From contig OZ241886.1 in assembly GCA_965203375.1 (NCBI GenBank), positions 806,001-870,000 of the forward strand: a stretch of DNA of 64,000 bases, given 5' to 3'. The notes beneath the pieces were generated by a model. It did no database searches, had not been told where the DNA came from, and saw only the letters and a program-made list of their open reading frames with translations. The DNA comes from CATQHS01 sp965203375 (GTDB taxonomy: Bacteria > Actinomycetota > Acidimicrobiia > Acidimicrobiales > Aldehydirespiratoraceae). A program made the position numbers and the translations under genes. How positions within the stretch are numbered: position 1 is the stretch's first letter; every line of letters starts with the position of its first letter. Shown piece after piece: positions 50,996 to 58,384 of this stretch.

Positions 50996-52210
50996 ATGCA
51001 GAGGGAATTGGTGCCTGTCGATGAACTGCCCGGCCTCCTGGGGCGCCTGCGGGCGGCGCGGAAGGCCAAGCGGCTGACGCAGCGGGAGGTCGCCGAGCAG
51101 TTGGGCGTCAGCCGGACGACGCTGGTGGCCATCGAGAGCGGGAATCGGCATCTTCGCTTTCAGGAGCTGGTTGATATGGCGTCGCTCTACGAGCGTTCGA
51201 TCAATCAGCTTCTTCGTCCGACCCCTGTCACCGACGACTTCGTGGCTCGGTTCAAGGCCTCGTGCGCCCAGGCGCTTGAAGACGGCCGGGTCGAGTCCGG
51301 CGTCGCCTTTCTCCAAGAGCTGGCCGACGACTACCAGGAAGTCGAGCGGGTGGCGGGCGCGGCCCTTCTCCGGCCCGACCACCCCGAGGCGAGCATCCGA
51401 GGGATCGACCCTGCGGAAGCGGCAGAAAGCCTGGCCGCCAGCGAGCGGAACCGTCTCGGGCTGGGAGATGGTCCGGTCTTGGAGCTGCGCAAGCTGCTGG
51501 AGGCCGATGTGAGCCTGCGCATCTTCGCCTTGGATCTGCCCGTCGGGGTCTCCGGCCTCTACATCAGCAGCTCGGCTCTCGGTGCTTGCGTTGCCATGAA
51601 CGCCAATCATTCCTTCGAGCGGCAGAGATGGTTCCTCGCCCACCAGTTCGCCTACTTCCTGGCCCACCGCTCGCAGTCGGAGGTGACTCTCCGCGGCAAC
51701 CACCGACGCACTTCGGCCAAGCAGCGGTTTGCCGAGGCGTTCGCTGAGAACTTTCTGATGCCGGCCGCGGGCCTGAAGCGACGCTTCCACATGATGAGCC
51801 AGGCCCGCGCCAGCGGCCCGACGCCGACCGACCTCCACCAGCTTGCCGATCTGTTCCAAGTCTCTTATGAGGCGATGGCGCGCAGGCTGAAGAGCGTCGG
51901 ACTGATCCGGCGCAACGCCTGGCAAGACCTGTTAGATGCCGGAGCCCTGGTGGATGCGCCGCGGTGGCCGACGCCCGCCTCCCAGCCCGCCGACACCGAA
52001 CTCCTGCCCCTGCGCTTCCACTACCTGGCGGTCGAAGCCTGGACGGAGGGCGAGATCAGCGAGGGTCAGGCAGCCCGCCTGCTACGCGTGGACCGAACGA
52101 CCGCCCGCCTCATTGCAGCCCAGCTATCGCATCGCGGTCTTGAGGAGGCCGGAAGCCAGGGTTCCGCCGGGTCCGAGCCGGAGCAAGAACTCGCCCCGAT
52201 CTCAGCCTGA
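50996..52210 (+). CDS. XRE regulator with degenerate ImmA/IrrE-like peptidase domain (antitoxin-like)
   Basis: 404 residues from ATG 50996 (AGAGGTG 6-7 nt upstream); GTG 50987 is an alternative. Residues about 15-75 are an XRE helix-turn-helix (LRAARKAKRLTQREVAEQLGVSRTTLVAIESGNRHL). Residues about 185-260 resemble ImmA/IrrE (COG2856), but the zinc motif HExxH reads WFLAHQFAYFLAHR: Glu has become Gln and the second His Tyr, so the peptidase is probably dead. The C-terminus has a second HTH-like segment (ISEGQAARLLRVDRTTARLIAAQL). The PIN gene begins 8 bp downstream. Confidence 0.82.
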   Translation: MQRELVPVDELPGLLGRLRAARKAKRLTQREVAEQLGVSRTTLVAIESGNRHLRFQELVDMASLYERSINQLLRPTPVTDDFVARFKASCAQALEDGRVESGVAFLQELADDYQEVERVAGAALLRPDHPEASIRGIDPAEAAESLAASERNRLGLGDGPVLELRKLLEADVSLRIFALDLPVGVSGLYISSSALGACVAMNANHSFERQRWFLAHQFAYFLAHRSQSEVTLRGNHRRTSAKQRFAEAFAENFLMPAAGLKRRFHMMSQARASGPTPTDLHQLADLFQVSYEAMARRLKSVGLIRRNAWQDLLDAGALVDAPRWPTPASQPADTELLPLRFHYLAVEAWTEGEISEGQAARLLRVDRTTARLIAAQLSHRGLEEAGSQGSAGSEPEQELAPISA

Positions 52211-52218
52211 CCAGCCCA

Positions 52219-52728
52219 ATGAAGGAGCTGCTTCTCGACGCTTGCGTCGTGATCAACCTGACGGCCTCTGGCGTGCCCTTTCAAGATCTGGCCCGCCGGA
52301 ACGGTGCCAAGTTCGTCATGGCGAGCCCTGCGGCCGGGGAAGTGCTGTATGCGCGTGAGCGGATCGACATGATGGGCTACGCCCGTCGTGGAGACTTGAG
52401 GATCGTTGATCTGGAGCCCGATGAGCTGACCTCCTTCGTGGAGCTTGCCCAACGGGTCGACGATGGAGAGGTGGCGACGCTCGCCGTATCGGTTCATCGG
52501 GGCTGGCCCGTCGCAACCGACGACCGGAAGGCTCAGCGACTCGCCCGGGACCTGGAACCCCCGATCGAACCGATCACCACCTCGGCGCTTCTCCACGGGT
52601 GGGCCAGCAAGCAAGACGAACCGGCGGAGCGAGTCGCGGAGGTTCTGCGCCGGATTGAGACACGAGCCCGCTTCATCCCTCCCCGCAGCGACCCACATCG
52701 CCGTTGGTGGTCCGAGATCGGCCGCTGA
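52219..52728 (+). CDS. PIN-like domain protein, probable toxin
   Basis: 169 residues. The PIN-like pattern is visible: ELLLDACVVINLTASG at the N-terminus (first Asp), SPAAGEVLYARE (Glu), DDGEVATLAVSVHRGWPVATDDRKAQRLARDL (DDGE and TDD). These acidic residues coordinate metal in PIN ribonucleases. The pairing with an XRE/COG2856 protein upstream matches known toxin-antitoxin layouts. GC-rich like the backbone, suggesting long residence or a related donor. Confidence 0.75.
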   Translation: MKELLLDACVVINLTASGVPFQDLARRNGAKFVMASPAAGEVLYARERIDMMGYARRGDLRIVDLEPDELTSFVELAQRVDDGEVATLAVSVHRGWPVATDDRKAQRLARDLEPPIEPITTSALLHGWASKQDEPAERVAEVLRRIETRARFIPPRSDPHRRWWSEIGR

Positions 52729-52770
52729 GAGAGCCCCGGGTGAGCGCCTGCGGAGGTCGAAGGCGGCCCG

Positions 52771-52799
52771 TTGCGTTTCAGCGCAGGTACCGCTACCTT
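52771..52799 (+). promoter_or_regulatory. Possible promoter of the reverse transcriptase gene
   Basis: TTGCGT (52771-52776), 17-bp spacer, TACCTT (52794-52799), ending 15 nt before ATG 52815. It supports that ATG over longer in-frame extensions. Confidence 0.45.
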
Positions 52800-52814
52800 C
52801 TTGAAATTACACCG

Positions 52815-54353
52815 ATGTTGTCTGATCGGAGGTTCGTTGTGAAGGGCAAGTCAAGCCAAGGATGCCGAGTTCCCGGTAGCACGGTGGTGAGTGCCCACCT
52901 ACGCGCTGGCGCGCCTTGGGCGAAGAATCGTGACATTCCAGATGTTGCTGGGTGGGAAGATCTTGTCGCTGCCCCTGAGGAAGTCAGCGAATGCTTGGAC
53001 CGCCGAATCGCTGATGGGCGATGTCCGATGCCACCATCCGTCGTACCGCTGCCGAAGTCAGGATCAGATGAACTTCGGAAGGCTACGTGGATGGATCCCT
53101 TTGACGAACTCTGGTATCGCATTTCGGTGGGTCGGATGGTGGGCAGGATGGAAGAGACTATTCAAAGGCATGCAGAAGTATTCAGCCATCGGATTATTGA
53201 GGCACAACCCGCTTGGTCCGTTTATTGTCATCAACAAGCTTGGCGTAGACTCAATAAGAGGTCAAACAAGCTATTGAGTGAGGCTAGATGTCGAGCAATG
53301 GGTACATTCGACATTAGAAACTACTACCCCTCAATTGCCCCAGATAAGGTTGTCTGCATTCTGACTAGCATAGGAATTCAAGATGAAGACATCCATCAGT
53401 TAGACTATTTCCTTAACCGACTCAAGGAACTAGATGCACCTAGTGGCTTGCCCATAGGATCTGAGTCTTCAGGACTAATTGGGAACATCATGTTGATTGA
53501 TATAGACAAGGCACTTGCCCCACTAGTTATAAGTCACATCCGGTTTTCAGATGACAGCCGAGTATTTTTGTATGATGAATCTATGTGGGATGAAATATTC
53601 GATATTTATAAAGCAACAGCCGGTGGCCTTGACCTTAAACCTAATGAGTCGAAGAGTGATCTCTATATGAAGGACTCTGACGCTGCCGCTCAAGTTATCA
53701 ACAACGAACGTATAGACTATCTGATTGCAAGTTCAACAGATGGAAATGTTGATTCTGAGACGGCTGTTGATGAAATTGAATCGCAGATCCGATCTGATTC
53801 ACCTGATCTTCGTATAATCAACTTCGGACTCGGTGTTCTAATAAGACATCAAAGTGGAATAGGGTTATCTGTGCTTCGTGAGAACCCTAAGATATTCGAA
53901 AAAACTCCCGTTAACACAGGCAGATATTTATATAAGCTTGCCTCACACGGGAAACTTAAGATGTTGATTGATCATGATTGGATTGTAGACATTGCCACGA
54001 CTTACCCGAGCGGGTATTCGATCGCAGCTCAGATCCATGCATGCCGTGTGGCCGAACGCCTGGGTGTCAGCAAGGATCATGGTGAGCGATTTGCGGAAGT
54101 AGCGCTGTCGGGTGGAGGCAATCGCAACATTCCCTTAAGGGCTTGGGCTGCAATGGCTTGGGGAGCATCAGAGGCATATCGCCCTAGAGCTGCCGTTGAC
54201 CATGCCACCGATATTGGAGACTTTTTACTTCGGCGTGCTTTCGTGCTGACGATCAATCCCGAAGCTTCGACGGAGAAGAATCGGCAGAAGTGGTGTCGTC
54301 ATCTCAGCGCCCGAGAACCTGATCTCAAGCCGTCTTTAGCTCGCCTTCGCTGA
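52815..54353 (+). CDS. Solitary group II-like reverse transcriptase, candidate defence RT
   Basis: 512 residues from ATG 52815. RT motifs in order: RKATWMDPFDELWYRISVGRMV; motif A RAMGTFDIRNYYPSIAPDKV (catalytic Asp); motif B APSGLPIGSESSGLIGNIMLI; motif C HIRFSDDSRVFLY, with FSDD in place of the usual YxDD. The C-terminal 230 residues are helical without a maturase X or HNH domain, and I found no intron or retron RNA signal beside it. This layout fits the abortive-infection/DRT (UG) class of anti-phage RTs, though the exact class cannot be set by eye. The central 900 bp are AT-rich; both ends are GC-richer. Confidence 0.8.
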   Translation: MLSDRRFVVKGKSSQGCRVPGSTVVSAHLRAGAPWAKNRDIPDVAGWEDLVAAPEEVSECLDRRIADGRCPMPPSVVPLPKSGSDELRKATWMDPFDELWYRISVGRMVGRMEETIQRHAEVFSHRIIEAQPAWSVYCHQQAWRRLNKRSNKLLSEARCRAMGTFDIRNYYPSIAPDKVVCILTSIGIQDEDIHQLDYFLNRLKELDAPSGLPIGSESSGLIGNIMLIDIDKALAPLVISHIRFSDDSRVFLYDESMWDEIFDIYKATAGGLDLKPNESKSDLYMKDSDAAAQVINNERIDYLIASSTDGNVDSETAVDEIESQIRSDSPDLRIINFGLGVLIRHQSGIGLSVLRENPKIFEKTPVNTGRYLYKLASHGKLKMLIDHDWIVDIATTYPSGYSIAAQIHACRVAERLGVSKDHGERFAEVALSGGGNRNIPLRAWAAMAWGASEAYRPRAAVDHATDIGDFLLRRAFVLTINPEASTEKNRQKWCRHLSAREPDLKPSLARLR

Positions 54354-54364
54354 AAGTCAGCAAG

Positions 54365-55324
54365 ATGAACGATGACGGGCTGGTGTCAGTCTTGCTGGTG
54401 AGCCGGCTCTGCGGTGACGGGGTGGAACCGCTCGGGGCGGCTGGGTACTGGGAGCTCTGCGAGCGGCTTGGCGGAGAGCCGAGTGTGCTGCTCGGACGGA
54501 GCGAGGAAGAGCTTGGGAGCGGTCACGAGCTGGGGCCCGACTTGTCGGCGAGGGTCGTGCGCCTGCTTGACCGGGCCACGGCCATGGCCTTCGAGCTGGA
54601 ACGGCTACAGCAGTCGGGCATCTTCACCCTGACGCCCTTCGACGAGCGCTATCCCCAGCGACTCGTCGAGCGGCTGGGAACCAGGGCGCCCGCGCTGCTG
54701 CACGCCGCCGGCGACCTCGGGCTGCTGCGGCGCGACGGGGTGGGCGTCGTGGGGAGCCGCAACGTCACCGAGGACGGGGCCGAGGCGGCCAAGTCGGCGG
54801 CCGAGCGGGCGGCCCGGCTGGGGTGCGTGCTGGTTTCGGGCGGCGCCCGCGGCGTGGACCAGGCGGCCATGAGCGCGGCCTTCGAGGCGGGCGGCGCCGT
54901 CGTCGGAGTGCTGGCGGAGTCGCTGTCGCGCCAGCTCAAGAAACCGGACGTGCGCCGGGCCATCCACGACGGGCGAGCCGTCATGTGTACGCCTTACAGC
55001 CCAGACGCGCCGTTCAGCCCGGGCAACGCCATGGGCCGCAACAAGCTCGTGTACGCGCTCTCGCTCATCACCCTGGTCGTGGCCAGCGAGGTCGGCAAGG
55101 GCGGCACGTGGTCCGGCGCGGTCGAGGCGCTGAGAACCGGATCGGGCCGGGTGGGGGCGTGGCAGGGACCCGGCGGGGGGTCCGGCAACGACGAACTCGT
55201 CAAGAAGGGCGCTACCCCGATCTCCTCCATCGACGACCTTGAGACGGCCCTGCTCGCCTCTGAGGCCGATACACCCGAGCCCGCTAGCGCGTCTCAGCCG
55301 TCGCTTTTTGAACCGGTCACCTGA
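54365..55324 (+). CDS. DprA/Smf-like DNA-processing protein
   Basis: 319 residues. The Rossmann-like DprA fold is visible: FTLTPFDERYPQRLVERLGTRAPALLHAAGDLGLL, GVGVVGSRNVTEDGAEAAKSAAERAARLGCVLVSGGARGVDQAAMSAAFEAGG and FSPGNAMGRNKLVYALS. DprA loads RecA on incoming single-stranded DNA; however, divergent DprA-like (SLOG) proteins also occur in defence islands, and this one has no obvious competence neighbours. It starts 11 bp after the RT gene, so co-expression is likely. The first bases are duplicated at 50857. Confidence 0.85.
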   Translation: MNDDGLVSVLLVSRLCGDGVEPLGAAGYWELCERLGGEPSVLLGRSEEELGSGHELGPDLSARVVRLLDRATAMAFELERLQQSGIFTLTPFDERYPQRLVERLGTRAPALLHAAGDLGLLRRDGVGVVGSRNVTEDGAEAAKSAAERAARLGCVLVSGGARGVDQAAMSAAFEAGGAVVGVLAESLSRQLKKPDVRRAIHDGRAVMCTPYSPDAPFSPGNAMGRNKLVYALSLITLVVASEVGKGGTWSGAVEALRTGSGRVGAWQGPGGGSGNDELVKKGATPISSIDDLETALLASEADTPEPASASQPSLFEPVT

Positions 55325-55356
55325 AGCTGCGGAGGGGAGTGTCACACCCCTTGGCC

Positions 55357-55731
55357 ATGATGGTGGGCATGGGAACGACATCGAGACTCTCCTCATTCCG
55401 GGCCGCCTCGTCCGGTGCGGCGGCGCCGAAGGCCACCTCGCTTTGCTTCGCGGCGGCGGCTCGGTCGCTGGGGCGGGCCGCCCGGCTGCGGGGCCTGGTG
55501 GTGCCCTGCTTCAGGAGCCCGCCGGCCCTGCCCGACGTGAACCGGACCATCCGCCGGGGTCGTGAGGTGCCGACGGTGGCGGTGCGGCTGCGGGACCGGC
55601 CCTGGAGCGCGGTGCTGGCTGACATGGTCGAGGGTGTGGTGGTGGCCAACGAACTGACCGGTGCCCGGGCCGACCGTGTGAGGGCCGTGCTGTGGCTAGC
55701 CGTCGACGAAGAGGCAGCCGAAGCCGCGTAA
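55357..55731 (+). CDS. Small conserved-looking protein of unknown function
   Basis: About 124 residues. The second half (FRSPPALPDVNRTIRRGREVPTVAVRLRDRPWSAVLADMVEGVVVANELTGARADRVRAVLWLAVDEE) has the even composition of a real small alpha/beta protein; I recall similar unnamed proteins in Acidimicrobiia but cannot name a family. The start is uncertain among GTG 55339, ATG 55357 and ATG 55369. Confidence 0.5.
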   Translation: MMVGMGTTSRLSSFRAASSGAAAPKATSLCFAAAARSLGRAARLRGLVVPCFRSPPALPDVNRTIRRGREVPTVAVRLRDRPWSAVLADMVEGVVVANELTGARADRVRAVLWLAVDEEAAEAA

Positions 55732-55752
55732 GGCCGGATCCTTTGGAGCTGG

Positions 55753-55781
55753 TTGACAACAATTGAAATATACTGTAGATT
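55753..55781 (+). promoter_or_regulatory. Promoter upstream of the coiled-coil membrane protein gene
   Basis: TTGACA (55753-55758), 17-bp spacer, TAGATT (55776-55781), in a short AT-rich patch; the untranslated leader would be about 90 nt. Confidence 0.5.
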
Positions 55782-55879
55782 AATGTTGCCTTAGAGGCAG
55801 GGGGGTCAGTCCACCAGACCTCTCGCCGCTCGCCACGGAACGCTTCCCCCGGCTAAGCTGTGCAATCGAAAGGCACCCC

Positions 55880-56296
55880 ATGATTGATGAACTCATCCTA
55901 GGACTGCTCGTAGTGATGTTCGGCAGCTTCGGGGCGGTGGCCTGGAGCCTCCGAGGACGAATCGAGAAACTCCCCAATGAGACGGCAGAGCGAACGACCG
56001 CGCCGCTCGTCAAGGCCATTGATGAGAATAGTGCGGAGATAGCGAGGAATCGTGATCGGATCGATGAGGTTCGCAAGGACTTGGGCGGGCAGATCGATCT
56101 GGTTCGGGTGGAGTTGAGCGCTGCCGTTGCGGCAAATCGTGACCGGATTGACGAGCTTCGCAAGGATCTGAGCGGGCAGATCGGCTATACGAATCGCCGC
56201 ATCGACAGCATCTACCACCTGCTGGTCGGGGGCAAGGGTGAGTTCGGCGCGGAGGCGGACCCCGCCTCGGGTGAGGCTGTCGGCGCGAACTCCTGA
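55880..56296 (+). CDS. Single-span membrane protein with duplicated coiled coil
   Basis: 138 residues. An N-terminal membrane helix (LILGLLVVMFGSFGAVAWSL) is followed by a charged coiled coil containing two copies of a unit (ARNRDRIDEVRKDLGGQIDL and AANRDRIDELRKDLSGQIGY) spaced 33 residues, 99 bp at the DNA level. The cytosolic coil probably oligomerises. No family is recognised; it resembles small phage- or host-encoded membrane coiled-coil proteins. Confidence 0.55.
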   Translation: MIDELILGLLVVMFGSFGAVAWSLRGRIEKLPNETAERTTAPLVKAIDENSAEIARNRDRIDEVRKDLGGQIDLVRVELSAAVAANRDRIDELRKDLSGQIGYTNRRIDSIYHLLVGGKGEFGAEADPASGEAVGANS

Positions 56297-56363
56297 CGCC
56301 TCGGAGCTGGGCTAGGTCGAGGGGCGGCGCGGGTGCCGGTGGGGCCGGTACCGTGGCGGTTGG

Positions 56364-56447
56364 GCCCGGGTGGCGGAATAGGCAGACGCGACTCCCTTAA
56401 AAGGTGTTGCCCGCAAGGGCGTGTGGGTTCGATTCCCACCCCGGGCA
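56364..56447 (+). tRNA. tRNA-Leu (anticodon TAA)
   Basis: Long variable arm class II tRNA; acceptor GCCCGGG/CCCGGGC, anticodon loop CTTAAAA, variable stem around TTGCCCGCAAGGG, T loop TTCGATT, discriminator A. The anticodon stem has a T-T mismatch (29-41). A second TAA isoacceptor is at 62766. Confidence 0.88.
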
Positions 56448-56508
56448 CCGTCGAGCACCGGCTCGGGCCGCCGACCGGCCCGCCGGACCACCGGACTAGG
56501 AGCAGCCG

Positions 56509-57378
56509 ATGACCAAGTGCGCGTTCGTGGGCCTGGGGGTCATGGGCTACCCCATGGCCGGGCATCTCTCCGCCGCCGGCCACGAGGTGACCGTCTACAA
56601 CCGCACCGCGGCCCGGGCCGAAGCCTGGGTCGGCGAGCACGAGGGCACGGCCGCCCCCACCCCGGCCCAGGCCGCGGCCGGCGCCGAGATGGTGTTCGTC
56701 TGCGTCGGCAACGACGACGACGTCCGGTCGGTCACCGCCGCCCCGGGCGGGGCGCTGGAGTCGATGGCGGCCGGGTCGGTGCTGGTCGACCACACCACCG
56801 CCTCGGCCCGGCTGGCCCAGGAGCTGCACGAAGAGGCCGGCCGCCGGGGGGTCGGGTTCCTCGACGCCCCCGTCTCCGGCGGGGAGTCCGGGGCCCGCAA
56901 CGGGGCCCTCACCGTCATGTGCGGCGGCGATCAGGCCGTCTTCGACCGGGCCGAGCCGGTGATCGGCGCCTACGCCCGGGCCGTCACCCTCCTCGGCGGC
57001 CCCGGTGCCGGGCAGCTCACCAAGATGGTCAACCAGATCTGCATCGCCGGGATGCTGCAGGGCTTGTCCGAGGGCATCGACTTCGCCCGCCGGGCCGGCC
57101 TCGACGTCGACCAAGTGGTGGACACCATCTCCCAGGGGGCGGCCGGGTCGTGGCAGATGGAGAACCGGGGCTCCACCATGGGCCGGCGCCAGTTCGACTT
57201 CGGCTTCGCCCTCGACTGGATGCGCAAGGACCTGGCCATCTGCCTGGCCGAGGCCGAGCGCATCGGGGCCACCCTGCCGGTCACGGCCCTCGTCGACCAG
57301 TACTACGCCCGCCTCCAGCGCCGGGGCCGGGGCCGATGGGACACCAGCTCGCTCATCGAGCTGCTGGTCGACGACTGA
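56509..57378 (+). CDS. NAD(P)-dependent beta-hydroxyacid dehydrogenase (3-hydroxyisobutyrate dehydrogenase family)
   Basis: 289 residues. The Rossmann motif KCAFVGLGVMGYPMAGHLSAAGHEVTVYNR is at the N-terminus, the substrate motif FLDAPVSGGESGARNGALTVMCGG in the middle, and the catalytic Lys region GAGQLTKMVNQI follows. Family members oxidise 3-hydroxyisobutyrate, tartronate semialdehyde or gamma-hydroxybutyrate; the substrate is not predictable. GGAGCAGCC precedes ATG 56509. It may work with the adjacent sugar-acid enzyme (SMP-30). Confidence 0.9.
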   Translation: MTKCAFVGLGVMGYPMAGHLSAAGHEVTVYNRTAARAEAWVGEHEGTAAPTPAQAAAGAEMVFVCVGNDDDVRSVTAAPGGALESMAAGSVLVDHTTASARLAQELHEEAGRRGVGFLDAPVSGGESGARNGALTVMCGGDQAVFDRAEPVIGAYARAVTLLGGPGAGQLTKMVNQICIAGMLQGLSEGIDFARRAGLDVDQVVDTISQGAAGSWQMENRGSTMGRRQFDFGFALDWMRKDLAICLAEAERIGATLPVTALVDQYYARLQRRGRGRWDTSSLIELLVDD

Positions 57379-57397
57379 CCCGACAGCGGCGCCGCCG

Positions 57398-58273
57398 TTA
57401 TCCGGCGAAGAGGTTGGCCGGGCGACCCACCGCGTCCACATCGGCCACGAACAGCGCCCCGGCGTTGGCCTCGGCCTCGAGCTGCTCGTCGGTCATCCGA
57501 TGGCGGGCGGTGGTGATGTAGAGGGCGTCGAGGTCGGGGCCGCCGAAGCAACAGCAGGTGGGGTTGGGGGCGCCCGGCGTCACCACCGTCTCCAGCCGCT
57601 CGCCGCCGGGCGAGAACCGCTGCACGTGATATCCGCCGAAGAACACCACCCACAGGCACCCCTCGGCGTCGACGGTCATCCCGTCGGGCCCCCCGGTCGA
57701 GCCGTCGAAGGTCAAGAAGGGCCGCCGCCCGCTGATCTCGCCGGTGGCCAGGTCGTAGTCGAACCGGTCCACCCGGTAGGTGAGGGTGTCGATGTAGTAC
57801 ATGGTCTCGCCGTCGGGGCTCCAGTCGATCCCGTTGGAGATCTGCACCCCCTCCACCACCCGGCGCACCGACCGGTCCGGGTCGAACCGATAGAGGCTGC
57901 CGGCGCCCGTCACCAGGTCCTTGGGCATGGTGCCCTGGAACAGCCGCCCGGCCGGGTCCACCGCCCCGTCGTTGGTCCGGTTCGACTCCGGCTCGCCGGG
58001 CAGGTCCACGGTGGCCTCCACCTCGCCGCCGGGTCCGGTCAGCGCCACCGTCCGGCCCAGGCCCAGCACCAGCCCGCCGCCCGCCCGGGGCTCGGCGTTG
58101 CCGACTTGGTCGCCGTAACCGACCGTCGAGACGGGCCGGCCCGCGTGGTGGTCGAAGCGATGCACGGCCCAGCCGTCGATGTCCACCCAGACGAGCAGCT
58201 CCTCGACCGGCGACCACACGCAGCCCTCGCCCAGCTCGGCCCCGGCGGCGTGGGCGACCTCGGCGTTGATCAC
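57398..58273 (-). CDS. SMP-30/gluconolactonase family protein
   Basis: 291 residues, six-bladed propeller. Motifs include GAELGEGCVWSPVEELLVWVDI with the metal-binding Glu, PESNRTNDGAVDPAGRLFQGTM with the metal-binding Asn/Asp, ISNGIDWSPDGETMYYIDT and DGMTVDAEGCLWVVFF. The family hydrolyses sugar lactones. Convergent with the dehydrogenase, with a 19-bp gap. Divergent from the sulfatase across a 111-bp spacer. Confidence 0.9.
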   Translation of the reverse strand: MINAEVAHAAGAELGEGCVWSPVEELLVWVDIDGWAVHRFDHHAGRPVSTVGYGDQVGNAEPRAGGGLVLGLGRTVALTGPGGEVEATVDLPGEPESNRTNDGAVDPAGRLFQGTMPKDLVTGAGSLYRFDPDRSVRRVVEGVQISNGIDWSPDGETMYYIDTLTYRVDRFDYDLATGEISGRRPFLTFDGSTGGPDGMTVDAEGCLWVVFFGGYHVQRFSPGGERLETVVTPGAPNPTCCCFGGPDLDALYITTARHRMTDEQLEAEANAGALFVADVDAVGRPANLFAG

Positions 58274-58384
58274 CGCCGCAACCTACCCCGAAGCCCTGCC
58301 GTCACGCAGCCCGCCTCGCTTGCCGGCGGTCATATTGTTGCCGAGGCTGCGGCGACTGGACAGGCCGGGGCCGGACCCTGAAGC

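Noticed and set aside
50996..54353. Retron or diversity-generating retroelement
   Set aside because: I saw no inverted-repeat msr/msd-like RNA beside the RT and no template/variable repeat pair or C-type lectin target in the window.
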